A stretch of DNA of 64,000 bases from CAYNND01 sp964398775 (GCA_964398775.1 CAYNND010000006.1:5869-69868); one strand, 5' to 3'; counted from the first letter of the stretch, positions 52,483-61,087 are shown. Numbers and translations are program-made. Notes: generated by a model not told the origin, from the letters alone.

Positions 52483-53292
52483 ATGATTCAACCAAACTAT
52501 TTTGATACGCACAGTCACATCCATTTTCCGCAATTTGATGCGGATAGGGCAGATGTGATTGAGCGCATGCAGCATGCCGGTGTCTGGACAGTGCTTGTTG
52601 CAACAAACGACGCGACATCGCGTTCAGCGATAGCGCTTGCTGAAAAATATTCATTCATGTTTGCAACGATTGGAGTGCATCCGACAGAGTTTGAGACATT
52701 TACAAAGACACACTATGAGGCACTCGCTAAAAAGACAAAAGTGGTCGCAATAGGTGAGTGTGGGCTCGACTATTTCAGGAAAGACATCACAAACGAGTAC
52801 ATCACCGAACCGAAGCGTCAGCAAGACTTGTTTGAGTCACAGATTCGATTTGCACTTGAACATGAGAAGCCGCTCATGATGCACATTCGACCCTCATCTG
52901 GCTCTACAAACGCGCATGACGATGCTCTGGCAATTCTTGAGCGCTATAGTAAAGAGTATGGTGAGAAGCTCCGCGGCACAGCACACTTTTTCACCTCTAC
53001 TCCTGAGATGGCGAAGCGATACCTTGAGCTTGGGTTTCATATTTCTATCCCGGGTGTTATTACCTTTGATAAGGACCTTGAGGAGACGGTGCGATATGCA
53101 CCCATTGAACGTATTTTGTCCGAAACAGACTCTCCGTACGCTGCCCCTGAACCACACCGCGGTAAGCGTAATGAGCCAGTCTATGTGCAGCAGGTTGTAC
53201 ACGCAGTCGCGCGCATAAAAAAAATGACCGATGAAAAGACTCGTATGCAGCTGTTCGTCAATGCTGCGCGGCTCTTTGGTGTAACACTCTAG
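52483..53292 (+). CDS. tatD: TatD-family metal-dependent DNase
   Basis: 269 residues from ATG 52483, 7 bases after metG. Metal ligands: H-x-H in DTHSHIHF, Glu in IGECGLDY, His in LMMHIRP, His in TAHFFTS and Asp in SETDSPY. Family enzymes trim DNA 3' ends in repair or degrade DNA. The metG-tatD pairing is common in bacteria. Confidence 0.94.
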   Translation: MIQPNYFDTHSHIHFPQFDADRADVIERMQHAGVWTVLVATNDATSRSAIALAEKYSFMFATIGVHPTEFETFTKTHYEALAKKTKVVAIGECGLDYFRKDITNEYITEPKRQQDLFESQIRFALEHEKPLMMHIRPSSGSTNAHDDALAILERYSKEYGEKLRGTAHFFTSTPEMAKRYLELGFHISIPGVITFDKDLEETVRYAPIERILSETDSPYAAPEPHRGKRNEPVYVQQVVHAVARIKKMTDEKTRMQLFVNAARLFGVTL

Positions 53293-53409
53293 GAGCCTTA
53301 CAGAGCGGCAGTTTGTAGAATCTACGCCACTATGGTAGAGTGCCCGGCATTGCACGCCTCCACGCGCGCAATCGCACTTTCGGGTGCGTTTATAGGTTAA
53401 TAAGTCACA
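53293..53409 (+). promoter_or_regulatory. rpsF leader with two hairpins
   Basis: The 117 bases before rpsF hold a GTGC-CCGGCATT-GCAC hairpin (53341-53356) and a CGCAC/GTGCG hairpin (53374-53389). rpsF leaders in many bacteria carry an S6:S18-binding structure with a CCG-containing loop; the first hairpin could be that element, but the match is loose. Confidence 0.3.
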
Positions 53410-53934
53410 ATGACGGAAGACACAACTCTTTCGTCTGAGGCTGAGGCGCAAGCTTCAGTATCGGATGAGCGCCGAGTTTACGAACTTGGCTACCTTATGG
53501 TATCCACGCTCTCTGAGGCAGAACGCGAGACAGTACTCGCGGATTTGCGCACAGAGGTGAGTAACCATGGAGGCACTTTTATTAGCGAAGGAGCACCGGT
53601 AGAGCATACACTTGCCTACACGATGTTCACTCGCGACCGAGAGAAGAATGTTGCTCACGAGCAAGCATTTTTCGGGTGGATTAAGTGTGAGATTCCTGCA
53701 GCAGCTGCTGAGACAATCGCAGCATATGCACGAGCGCACAAGAAACTGATTCGCTCACTCTTCTTCAAGACAGTAAAGGAAGATACACGTGCAAATATCA
53801 TCCCGGGGACACTCAAGGATGTGAAGCGCACAGGTACTATCAGTACTGGTCCTCGCACTGAAGAAGATAAGAAAGAGGTTTCAGAGGCAGAACTCGACAA
53901 AACTGTCGATAGTATCGTCGCTGACCTCGTCTAA
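53410..53934 (+). CDS. rpsF: Ribosomal protein bS6
   Basis: 174 residues. Core bS6 fold (~22-115): YELGYLMVSTLSEAERETVL, then the strand HTLAYTMFTRDREKNVAHEQ. Extra N-terminal acidic ~20 residues and a ~55-residue C-terminal tail make it longer than the ~130 of E. coli. First gene of rpsF-ssb-rpsR. Confidence 0.93.
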   Translation: MTEDTTLSSEAEAQASVSDERRVYELGYLMVSTLSEAERETVLADLRTEVSNHGGTFISEGAPVEHTLAYTMFTRDREKNVAHEQAFFGWIKCEIPAAAAETIAAYARAHKKLIRSLFFKTVKEDTRANIIPGTLKDVKRTGTISTGPRTEEDKKEVSEAELDKTVDSIVADLV

Positions 53935-53963
53935 TGCTGGGTTGCGTTTTACGGCGCAGCTCG

Positions 53964-53969
53964 TACACT
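53964..53969 (+). promoter_or_regulatory. Internal -10 before ssb
   Basis: TACACT ends 6 bases before the ssb ATG (53976); TTGCGT lies 16 bases upstream (53942-53947). It may allow leaderless ssb/rpsR transcripts independent of rpsF. Confidence 0.45.
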
Positions 53970-53975
53970 TAGGGT

Positions 53976-54428
53976 ATGTATATCAACAAAGTCATTATCT
54001 ACGGTAACCTCACTCGAGACCCAGAGCTCAAAGCACTTCCAAGTGGCAGCCACGTTGCAACATTTTCTGTTGCGACAAACCGCGTCTACAAGGATGCGCA
54101 GGGTGCCCGCCAAGAATCAACTGATTATCACAACATTGTGGTATTCGGTCGACAGGCTGAGACTGCAGCGCAGTACCTGAAGAAGGGTGCAGGTGTGTTT
54201 ATTGAAGGCCGACTCCAGACCCGTTCATGGGATAAGGACGGACAGAAGCAGTACCGCACTGAGATAGTGGCAGATAGAGTTCAATTCGGACCAAAGGGTG
54301 GTGTCTCAGGTGGTGCAAAGTCACAGAGCATCGCAGGCGATGAAGAAGCTGAGCCGACACCAAAGGGCCCGAAGAATGAAATTGCATACCCAGAAGACGA
54401 GATAAACCCAGACGACATACCGTTCTAA
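53976..54428 (+). CDS. ssb: Single-stranded DNA-binding protein
   Basis: 150 residues. OB fold (~1-108) with NKVIIYGNLTRDPELKALPS and DYHNIVVFGRQAETAAQYL, then a short linker and the acidic tip ending INPDDIPF, the conserved partner-docking tail. Works with RecA/RecO of this window. Confidence 0.97.
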   Translation: MYINKVIIYGNLTRDPELKALPSGSHVATFSVATNRVYKDAQGARQESTDYHNIVVFGRQAETAAQYLKKGAGVFIEGRLQTRSWDKDGQKQYRTEIVADRVQFGPKGGVSGGAKSQSIAGDEEAEPTPKGPKNEIAYPEDEINPDDIPF

Positions 54429-54451
54429 ACATTTACCACTAAACTCGTATC

Positions 54452-54649
54452 ATGGCCGACTATTTCACAACGCATAACGTTCAGTTCATCGACTACAAGG
54501 ATATCGAAATCCTTAAGAAATTCATTGACCCACACGGCCGCATCATCAACCGTCGCCGCAGTGGACTGTCAGCGAAGCACCAGCGCCAGCTCACAGAAGC
54601 TATCAAGCGCGCACGATTCATGGGACTCATCCCATTCATCATGTCGTAA
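54452..54649 (+). CDS. rpsR: Ribosomal protein bS18
   Basis: 65 residues: IDYKDIEILKKFIDPHGRI, then RRRSGLSAKHQRQLTEAIKR, the standard bS18 helix region. Completes the rpsF-ssb-rpsR cluster. Confidence 0.96.
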   Translation: MADYFTTHNVQFIDYKDIEILKKFIDPHGRIINRRRSGLSAKHQRQLTEAIKRARFMGLIPFIMS

Positions 54650-54666
54650 CTCCTCTTGGAGACACT

Positions 54667-54696
54667 AAAAAACCCCGAGCATGCTCGGGGTTTTTT
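54667..54696. terminator. Bidirectional terminator after rpsR
   Basis: AAAAAACCCCGAGC / GCTCGGGGTTTTTT with an AT loop; serves rpsR (plus) and the membrane protein gene (minus). Confidence 0.9.
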
Positions 54697-54713
54697 GTTG
54701 AACGAAAAGGGGA

Positions 54714-55139
54714 TTATGCCTTCGGATTCTTCATGTATCCTGCAGCTGCACCAGCGAGTACAGTAGTACCGACGCTAATCCAGAATGCGATGTTTGAAAG
54801 GATGCCAGTCAAGAATGGACCAATTTGGTCAGTCTGACCTTGGACAACAGCCTGCGGCACGATTTGTATGAGTGTAATTGCCATACTCATGACCGCGAAG
54901 AATGCTCCAAGGATAAGGCCATTCTCCCAGCCAGCCTTCTGGTGAGAGAAGTACCAGAGAGCAGTGTAGTAGACAACAGCTGCTGCGATAGCAAGTGTAA
55001 CTACCTGACCAATCATGTCAGGACTAGGAAGCTTTGAGATGATGAATCCCAAGATGCCACCCAAGATACCGATAATTGCGTTGTTGAATGCGTATGCTGC
55101 AAATCCAGCTTTAAGTGCTTTAACGAAGTTGAGTTCCAC
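54714..55139 (-). CDS. Four-helix membrane protein of unknown function
   Basis: 141 residues from GTG 55139. An ATG at 55181 is in frame, but TATACT (rc, 55178-55173) overlaps it, so transcription would begin downstream. Four hydrophobic helices (~13-33, 46-66, 80-103, 112-133 from the GTG). Similar compact Gly/Ala-rich four-span proteins occur in Patescibacteria; function unknown. If the ATG is used instead, the product has 155 residues. Confidence 0.72.
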   Translation of the reverse strand: MELNFVKALKAGFAAYAFNNAIIGILGGILGFIISKLPSPDMIGQVVTLAIAAAVVYYTALWYFSHQKAGWENGLILGAFFAVMSMAITLIQIVPQAVVQGQTDQIGPFLTGILSNIAFWISVGTTVLAGAAAGYMKNPKA

Positions 55140-55228
55140 GATTAATATGTTAACTGATAACGTGTTCAGTAAGTATATCATGCACAGAATGAGACGTGAA
55201 TAACTCCATGTGTTCTTTTCCCCATACG

Positions 55229-55254
55229 CAAAAGCGCCCTGTTGGGCGCTTTTG
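55229..55254 (-). terminator. efp terminator
   Basis: CAAAAGCGCCC / GGGCGCTTTTG hairpin, 17 bases after the efp stop on the minus strand; it could also stop plus-strand transcription. Confidence 0.78.
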
Positions 55255-55270
55255 GTGGGGTATAAACAGC

Positions 55271-55849
55271 TTATTTTGCTTTCGTGACACGCTCAACGTA
55301 CTCACCATTTGTGGTGTTTACTCTGATCACGTCACCTGTCTCAATGAAGAGCGGGGTAGAGACTGTCGCACCTGTCTCGACAGTGACGTTTTTGTTGCCG
55401 CCCTGTGCTGTGTCGCCCTTGATGTTTGGGGGAGCTTCTGTGACTTTGAGGTCAACTTTCACTGGCATTTTCATCGCGAAGATGTTTTCTTCGTATGACA
55501 TCATTTCAACTTCCATGTTCGGAAGGAGATACTGACCTTGGTCGCCAATAACATCGTCGTCAAGTTTGAAGCGGTTACCAGCATTTTTTGGATCACAGAA
55601 CCACCACTCACCATTACGGTTATAGATAAATTTACCAGGAAGTGTTTCAATCTCAGCAGCGTCAGCCTTATCTGTCTGCTGGAACGTATGTTCGATGACT
55701 GACCCGGTAATGAGGTTCTTCAGCTTAGTCTGGTTGACCGGCTTGCGCATCTGCTTTCTAAAAATCCATGAAGAGAGTACCACATATGGCTCATCGTCAT
55801 GAACAATAACTTTCTTTGGTAAGATTTCGTTGTATTCAAGCATTGACAT
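55271..55849 (-). CDS. efp: Elongation factor P, with Met at position 34
   Basis: 192 residues from ATG 55849. An ATG 39 bases upstream overlaps the -10 box and is rejected. Three-domain EF-P: KOW-like domain I (~1-62), then OB domains with EVEMMSYEENIFAMKMPVKV and a C-terminal end SGEYVERV-like (TTNGEYVERVTKAK). The loop that reaches the P-site usually reads PGKG, with Lys34 modified; here FRKQMRKPVNQTKLKNL puts Met34 at that place by gap-free alignment. EF-P rescues ribosomes stalled on poly-Pro; many proteins in this window are Pro-rich. Confidence 0.94.
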   Translation of the reverse strand: MSMLEYNEILPKKVIVHDDEPYVVLSSWIFRKQMRKPVNQTKLKNLITGSVIEHTFQQTDKADAAEIETLPGKFIYNRNGEWWFCDPKNAGNRFKLDDDVIGDQGQYLLPNMEVEMMSYEENIFAMKMPVKVDLKVTEAPPNIKGDTAQGGNKNVTVETGATVSTPLFIETGDVIRVNTTNGEYVERVTKAK

Positions 55850-55859
55850 AATGGTCGTG

Positions 55860-55888
55860 AGTATACCTACAGGGATTACAAAAGGCAA
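55860..55888 (-). promoter_or_regulatory. efp promoter
   Basis: TTGCCT (55888-55883), a 17-base spacer and TATACT (55865-55860) on the minus strand, in the recA-efp gap. The predicted leader is only about 4 bases. Confidence 0.65.
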
Positions 55889-55893
55889 TGACC

Positions 55894-56961
55894 CTACTCA
55901 TCACCACCCGATGGGGCAGCAACAGTTGTGAGAGAAGCCTTGATCTTCTCAAGCAGGTCTTGCGCCTCAGGTTTATGTTCTCGAAGCCATGTGCGTGCTG
56001 CATCGTACCCGCGTCCAAGTTTGAACTCACCAGCTTCATATGAACCAGAAGATGACTTCTTCACAAAACCAAATTTCTCACCAAGTGCGAGGAGCTCACC
56101 TTCTCGAGAGATACCTTCGTTGTACATAAGGTCGTACTCACTTTGTCGGAATGGGGCAGCGACCTTGTTCTTCACAATCTTTGCTCGGTGCCGACCTCCC
56201 ATGATTTCATCGCCTTTCTTAATCTGTGCGATACGGCGAACGTCGATGCGCACTGAGGTGTAGAACTTGAGCGCCTTGCCACCTGGTGTTGTCTCAGGGT
56301 TACCAAACATGACACCGATTTGCATACGGATTTGGTTGATGAAGATAACAACAGTCTTAGTTTTAGAAACAATTGCAGTGAGCTTGCGAAGCGCCTGACT
56401 CATAAGTCGCGCTTGCTTTCCGACATGCTGCGCACCCATGTCTCCTTCGATTTCGTCTTTCGGAGTAAGAGCAGCAACTGAATCGATGACAATTACATCC
56501 ATCTTTCCAGAACGAACAAGCGACTCGACGATTTCAAGCGCCTGCTCACCAGTATCAGGTTGTGAGATGAGGAGCTCGTTGATGTTCACGCCGATTTTTG
56601 CTGAGTACTCCGGATCCATTGCGTGCTCTGCGTCAATGAATGCACAGACACCACCTTTTTTTTGTGCTTCCGCGACTACATGCAGCGCGAGTGTTGTCTT
56701 ACCAGATGATTCAGGCCCGTAAATTTCAACGATACGTCCGCGGGGAAGTCCGCCAATGCCGAGTGCCCAGTCGATACCGATTGAGCCTGTCGAGATAGCA
56801 TCAACATCAACCTTCGGCCGCTCGTTAAGTCGCATGATTGCCTCATCGCCAAAGCGACTCTTGATATCAGCAATCGTCGATTCTACCGCATGACCAGCAC
56901 TTCCTGATTTTGTCCCAACAGTTTTCGGTGCAGCATCTTTTTTCTTTTTTTGCATTGCCAT
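55894..56961 (-). CDS. recA: Recombinase RecA
   Basis: 355 residues. Walker A in IYGPESSGKTTLALHVVAEA, Walker B MDVIVIDSVAAL, the L2 loop region FINQIRMQIGVMFGNPETTP and a normal C-terminal domain. Strand-exchange ATPase. The start ATG gives MAMQKKKKDAAP; an in-frame Met3 is an alternative. Upstream are the small anchored protein and ftsK on the same strand. Confidence 0.97.
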   Translation of the reverse strand: MAMQKKKKDAAPKTVGTKSGSAGHAVESTIADIKSRFGDEAIMRLNERPKVDVDAISTGSIGIDWALGIGGLPRGRIVEIYGPESSGKTTLALHVVAEAQKKGGVCAFIDAEHAMDPEYSAKIGVNINELLISQPDTGEQALEIVESLVRSGKMDVIVIDSVAALTPKDEIEGDMGAQHVGKQARLMSQALRKLTAIVSKTKTVVIFINQIRMQIGVMFGNPETTPGGKALKFYTSVRIDVRRIAQIKKGDEIMGGRHRAKIVKNKVAAPFRQSEYDLMYNEGISREGELLALGEKFGFVKKSSSGSYEAGEFKLGRGYDAARTWLREHKPEAQDLLEKIKASLTTVAAPSGGDE

Positions 56962-57051
56962 GGTGATGATGTTCTAAACAAATAATAGTGACCTACGACA
57001 AGTGTGAGTATGTCTTTGACGGAGGTTCTGTTCGGTATTGTATCGACTCTT

Positions 57052-57450
57052 CTAGGGGTTGTCTATTGGTGGAGTTTCGGGTGTTTCAGGTGCTGTGGGT
57101 GCTGGCTCTGGTTGGGGGACATGGTAGACATGTATGTGTTCTTCGTATGTCGAACCAAACCTATCCGATGCTTCGATGATGAATGTGTTGTCTCCCTCGA
57201 CAAGCGCTGTTGTAAATCCAAATGCCCCTTCGGTCGTGAGTGGAATTGAAAGTGAGTTAATGGTCACCATTTCTGCGCGCACAGCAGTTCCACTAATCGT
57301 AACGACAGGCGCTGCAACAGGTGACGGGATAGGAACGATCGTGACATGCGGCCCGCGGAGTGCGTTTCGCAAAGCAAATCCACTATAGAGAATCACACCA
57401 CCGAAGATGAGGAGAAAGACAAGTCGTCGTATCAGTCGTTGTAAGTGCAT
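57052..57450 (-). CDS. Small anchored protein with a glucodextranase-B-like domain
   Basis: 132 residues: basic start and one membrane helix (~9-26), a single ~75-residue beta domain (~38-110) with VTINSLSIPLTTEGAFGF and EGDNTFIIEASDRFGS, which fits the glucodextranase_B/Big-like group, then a Pro/Glu tail. Begins 2 bases after ftsK. Domain role outside the cell unknown. Confidence 0.8.
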   Translation of the reverse strand: MHLQRLIRRLVFLLIFGGVILYSGFALRNALRGPHVTIVPIPSPVAAPVVTISGTAVRAEMVTINSLSIPLTTEGAFGFTTALVEGDNTFIIEASDRFGSTYEEHIHVYHVPQPEPAPTAPETPETPPIDNP

Positions 57451-57452
57451 AC

Positions 57453-59816
57453 TTATGATTCATCAGATGACTGTTCACTCTGCTGAGCGCCGATGACCTC
57501 ACGAGGTTTTGCTCCATCTGCAGGACCGATAACTCCACGCTGTTCGAGTATGTCCATTAGGCGGGCAGCACGAGAATATCCGACGCGGAGTTTTCGTTGT
57601 AGATATGAAGTCGATGCCTTGCCAGCTTCCATGACAGCAGCTTTTGCATCTTCGTACATATCATCATCGCCACTGTCTTCACCCATCCCGCCTGAGAGTG
57701 CTGCCTCAGGTATGCCACCGAGACTTGCATCACCCGCACCTTCTGCAGTGAAGCCAAACGTAATATCGTCAGGGAGCCTCGACTCAAATTCTTTTGCGAG
57801 ATACTTTACGATTGCCTTGAGTTCAGTCTCAGAAATGTACGGTGCTTGTATACGGACCGGCTTACTCATTTCTCCAGAGAGGTACAACATATCACCAGCT
57901 CCAAGCAAGTTCTCCGCGCCACCCATATCAAGGATAGTTCGTGAATCAATTTGCGACGCAACCTGAAGCGCGATACGCGCAGGAATGTTTGCCTTAATGA
58001 GTCCGGTGATGACTTTCACTGATGGGCGTTGCGTTGCGATAACAAGGTGTATACCAACAGCACGTGACATCTGCGCAAGACGTACGATAGCAGCCTCAAG
58101 TTCTCGTGGGTATGTTTGCATGAGGTCAGCCAATTCATCGATAACAGTCACGATGTACGGCATTGCTTCAGGGAGTTGTTCTTCAGGTGAGGAAGCAACT
58201 TCGTCGCCAGTACCACTGTTGTCCTTTACTTGTATGTCCTTTACATCAGATTTCGCTTTCTTTGCAAGAGCAGGGTAATAGATATTCTGGTGGTACGAAG
58301 AAATGTCTCTAACGCTTTCTGCTTCAAGGACACTATAGCGTCTATCCATTTCTTTCGTGAGCCACTTCAAAGACAGTACTGCTTTCTTTGGGTCAGTTAT
58401 GACTGGAGTAAGAAGATGTGGAATTTCATTATACACAGTGAGCTCAACTCGTTTCGGGTCAATCATGACAAAGCGAAGTTGGTCTGGTCCTGACCGATAG
58501 AGTAGGGAGACGATAAGGTCATGAATTGTAACGGACTTTCCAGAACCTGTAGCACCAGCGATGAGTACATGCGGCATCTTTGCGAGGTTCGCGTAGTGTG
58601 CTGTCCCTGATATGTCCGAACCGAGGGCAATCATCAATGGCTTCTTCGGATCTTTAAATTCGTCATTTGAAAGAATGCTCCCCATACCGAGCATTGTGCG
58701 TGATTGATTCGGTACTTCGATTCCGACAAGTGCTTTTCCTGGTATTGGTGCTTCGATGCGAACAGGGGATGCAGCGAGCGCGAGTTCGAGGTTATTCTGG
58801 AGTGATACGATTCGTGAGAGGCGGACACCTTCAGCAGGCTTCAGTGCAAAACGAGTTACTGATGGTCCGATAGAAACTTCGTCCATTTCAACATCGATAC
58901 CAAAGTTTTGAAGGGTACGTTTTATGATGTTTGCATTCGCCTTCACATCACCAACTGTTGGCTTGCCTTTGTTCTTTTCAAGAAGAGAAAGTGGGGGTGG
59001 TGTATAGTCGCGAAGAGGTTGAGTAAGGACAGGTATGACTGCCGCTTCCTCGTCTGCTACTTTGACTTGTTTTGCTCCACGTGTTCGTGGGCGTTCTGCT
59101 TCTTCTGATGGGACCTCCTCAGGGATATCTGCGACTGGTATCTCTGCCTCAGGTTCTGAAAGGTGTGATGAAATCTCGAGTGACTCAATGTCGTCCACTT
59201 CCTCGTCAGGGCGTGCGGTAAACCATGATGGGAGTTTGAGTTGTGTATCAAAGATCAACATCAACGAGATAGTAATAAGAGCTAAGAGTAAGGTGACTGT
59301 TGCGGGGATTGCGATTGCTGCAATGAGGGGGTTTGTGACAACTGAGCCGACGAGGCCGCCACTCTTTGGAGAGATGGTGTGTATGAGAGAAAGGGAAGCA
59401 AAAAAGAAAATTCCAGTACCGATGCCGCGCCAAAATGCTACACGCTGGGTGATGTCCTTAAAGAGAGCGACAGACCATAAGCAGAGTGAGACTGGTATGA
59501 GGGCGTAGCCAGTGCCAAAGAGGTATGTCAGGAACCCAAAGACAAGCTCACCGACATATCCTGCAAGACTAAATCCAGCAAGGGTGAAGAAGGTAGCAAA
59601 CGCAAGGCATGCGACACCAGCTATGCCTCGTTTTGTCTGATCACGGAGCGCAGCTCGCTTCTCTTGCTGTACCTCCTTTGCGCTTTTACGTTTCTGTATC
59701 TTCCTTCGTCGCAAGCGCGGCTCTCCGACTTCATCAACGTCAGGCTCATCATGGATAATAGGGGGAAGTGGACTCTCCTTTAGTTTCGGTTCTGCACCTT
59801 TCTTTTTCTCAGCCAT
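57453..59816 (-). CDS. ftsK: DNA translocase FtsK/SpoIIIE
   Basis: 787 residues from ATG 59816. A TACAAT -10 (59831-59826) lies between this ATG and an upstream in-frame one. Lys/Arg-rich start, four membrane helices (~70-195), a Glu/Pro linker, then the motor with Walker A VLIAGATGSGKSVTIH and Walker B-like VIDELADL, and a C-terminal gamma winged-helix (YLQRKLRVGYSRAARLMDIL) that reads DNA polarity signals. Pumps chromosome ends through the closing septum. Confidence 0.96.
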   Translation of the reverse strand: MAEKKKGAEPKLKESPLPPIIHDEPDVDEVGEPRLRRRKIQKRKSAKEVQQEKRAALRDQTKRGIAGVACLAFATFFTLAGFSLAGYVGELVFGFLTYLFGTGYALIPVSLCLWSVALFKDITQRVAFWRGIGTGIFFFASLSLIHTISPKSGGLVGSVVTNPLIAAIAIPATVTLLLALITISLMLIFDTQLKLPSWFTARPDEEVDDIESLEISSHLSEPEAEIPVADIPEEVPSEEAERPRTRGAKQVKVADEEAAVIPVLTQPLRDYTPPPLSLLEKNKGKPTVGDVKANANIIKRTLQNFGIDVEMDEVSIGPSVTRFALKPAEGVRLSRIVSLQNNLELALAASPVRIEAPIPGKALVGIEVPNQSRTMLGMGSILSNDEFKDPKKPLMIALGSDISGTAHYANLAKMPHVLIAGATGSGKSVTIHDLIVSLLYRSGPDQLRFVMIDPKRVELTVYNEIPHLLTPVITDPKKAVLSLKWLTKEMDRRYSVLEAESVRDISSYHQNIYYPALAKKAKSDVKDIQVKDNSGTGDEVASSPEEQLPEAMPYIVTVIDELADLMQTYPRELEAAIVRLAQMSRAVGIHLVIATQRPSVKVITGLIKANIPARIALQVASQIDSRTILDMGGAENLLGAGDMLYLSGEMSKPVRIQAPYISETELKAIVKYLAKEFESRLPDDITFGFTAEGAGDASLGGIPEAALSGGMGEDSGDDDMYEDAKAAVMEAGKASTSYLQRKLRVGYSRAARLMDILEQRGVIGPADGAKPREVIGAQQSEQSSDES

Positions 59817-59902
59817 ATAGGGTGTATTGTAGCCTGAGAATAGGAAGCATGCATGCGACAAAACACAGGAAAGAGACAGGGAGGTAGCGAGCTGTTGCAT
59901 AT

Positions 59903-59928
59903 GGGACAGTCACAGTGTAGTGTGTCCC
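59903..59928. other. Inverted repeat between ftsK and the winged-helix gene
   Basis: GGGACA ... TGTCCC with an inner CAC ... GTG, about 80 bases upstream of both divergent genes. It could be an operator for a dimeric regulator or a hairpin; no T run. Confidence 0.35.
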
Positions 59929-59981
59929 TATAGAGACAAGGACAGCTCAGATTCCATCCGAAAATAATCTAAAGGACATAT

Positions 59982-60803
59982 ATGAATCAAGTACAAAAAA
60001 ATATAGACAAGTCTGAAAGTTATATACGACAAAATGAGGTTGCAAATCCATTCGGTCAAAATGTCTCTTCGGCACTTCTCTATAAAAAGATTGAAAGAAT
60101 CGTTGTCGCTACTACATACATACTTGCACAGATAAAAGACAATCAAACATTGCGCGACGAGGTGCAGGTAATTAATTCCCAGCTCCTCAAAGACGCAATT
60201 GTCCTTAAAGATGGATTTCGTGCGTCGGGTCAGAAGAAAACGAGTGGACTCCTTGGAACACTTCGCATGCTCATGACATACACAGATATACTTCGCGCAT
60301 CAGGGTATATATCAGATAGTAATCTTGAATTGCTGAAGGCTGCGTGTGGTCGTGTTGTTACTTTCGTACAATCCTCAGAGCAGTCACCACTCGCAGAAGC
60401 GCACGTGCTGGCCGAAGATTTGTTAGGTAAAGGACATGAGTATGTCCGAGAGGTTTCAGGTGAACAAGGAGTTGAGCGAGCAGAAAAGAGTGTCCCGTAC
60501 ATTGATGACGTCCCTGTACCTCGAATTTCGAAGCCCATGAGTGAAGTAAAGCAAAAGCAACATGCTGGTGGTGCAGGAAAGGCTCCTGCAAAGCAGGTAT
60601 ATACACCAAAGGGTAATAATGAGCGCAGAGGGGCGTTGCTTGCAGTCATTGATAGTCGTGGTGCAGTCACAATTCGCGACTTGGTCTCTGTAGTCCCCGA
60701 CATTAGTGAGAAGACTATCCAGCGTGAACTGCAGGCGATGATAGTTGATGGACTGCTTAAGAAAGAAGGGGACCGTCGCTGGACGACCTATAGCCGAGTA
60801 TAG
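59982..60803 (+). CDS. Winged-helix DNA-binding protein with helical N-domain
   Basis: 273 residues. N-terminal helical part (~1-150), a polar linker (~155-210), then a C-terminal winged helix (~213-270): RRGALLAVIDSRGAVTIRDL, SEKTIQRELQAMIVDGLLKK. The layout resembles a DeoR-like recognition domain. A good AAAGGA ribosome-binding site lies 7 bases before the ATG. It faces the surface-layer gene, so it may regulate it, or ftsK via the inverted repeat; both are guesses. Confidence 0.8.
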   Translation: MNQVQKNIDKSESYIRQNEVANPFGQNVSSALLYKKIERIVVATTYILAQIKDNQTLRDEVQVINSQLLKDAIVLKDGFRASGQKKTSGLLGTLRMLMTYTDILRASGYISDSNLELLKAACGRVVTFVQSSEQSPLAEAHVLAEDLLGKGHEYVREVSGEQGVERAEKSVPYIDDVPVPRISKPMSEVKQKQHAGGAGKAPAKQVYTPKGNNERRGALLAVIDSRGAVTIRDLVSVVPDISEKTIQRELQAMIVDGLLKKEGDRRWTTYSRV

Positions 60804-60925
60804 ACTTGACCGGTAGCCTCCTGTGCTGGAAACTGCGTGACTAAGGACCACTCCAGGACCTGCCTACAGGGCTCCTTGACACACCATCCATGCATGTTCT
60901 TGTATGTTGTTCGGAAAGACCAAGT

Positions 60926-60954
60926 TTGACTATACGTCTATATATTTGTATCCT
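60926..60954 (+). promoter_or_regulatory. Candidate promoter 1 in the surface-layer gene leader
   Basis: TTGACT (60926-60931), a 17-base spacer, TATCCT (60949-60954). Confidence 0.45.
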
Positions 60955-60955
60955 T

Positions 60956-61054
60956 ATGGAACCGGTTAGCGACTGGTTTGAGCCATTTCTAGAGGGGATA
61001 CCTTTGGAGTGGTTTATTCGCGTAGCATATCGGTTGTCCACAAAGCCAGAGTAA
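60956..61054 (+). CDS. Possible 32-residue small ORF in the leader region
   Basis: ATG 60956 to TAA 61052-61054; product MEPVSDWFEPFLEGIPLEWF and onward, acidic and aromatic. No Shine-Dalgarno, and the ATG lies too close to the TATCCT box to be transcribed from it. Listed only because the 700-base gap holds no other ORF in the plausible direction. Confidence 0.2.
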   Translation: MEPVSDWFEPFLEGIPLEWFIRVAYRLSTKPE

Positions 61055-61057
61055 ACT

Positions 61058-61087
61058 TTGGTTTAGGGTAGAAAAACGTACTACAAT
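61058..61087 (+). promoter_or_regulatory. Candidate promoter 2 of the surface-layer gene
   Basis: TTGGTT (61058-61063), an 18-base spacer and TACAAT (61082-61087). It would give a leader of about 410 bases. Confidence 0.55.
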
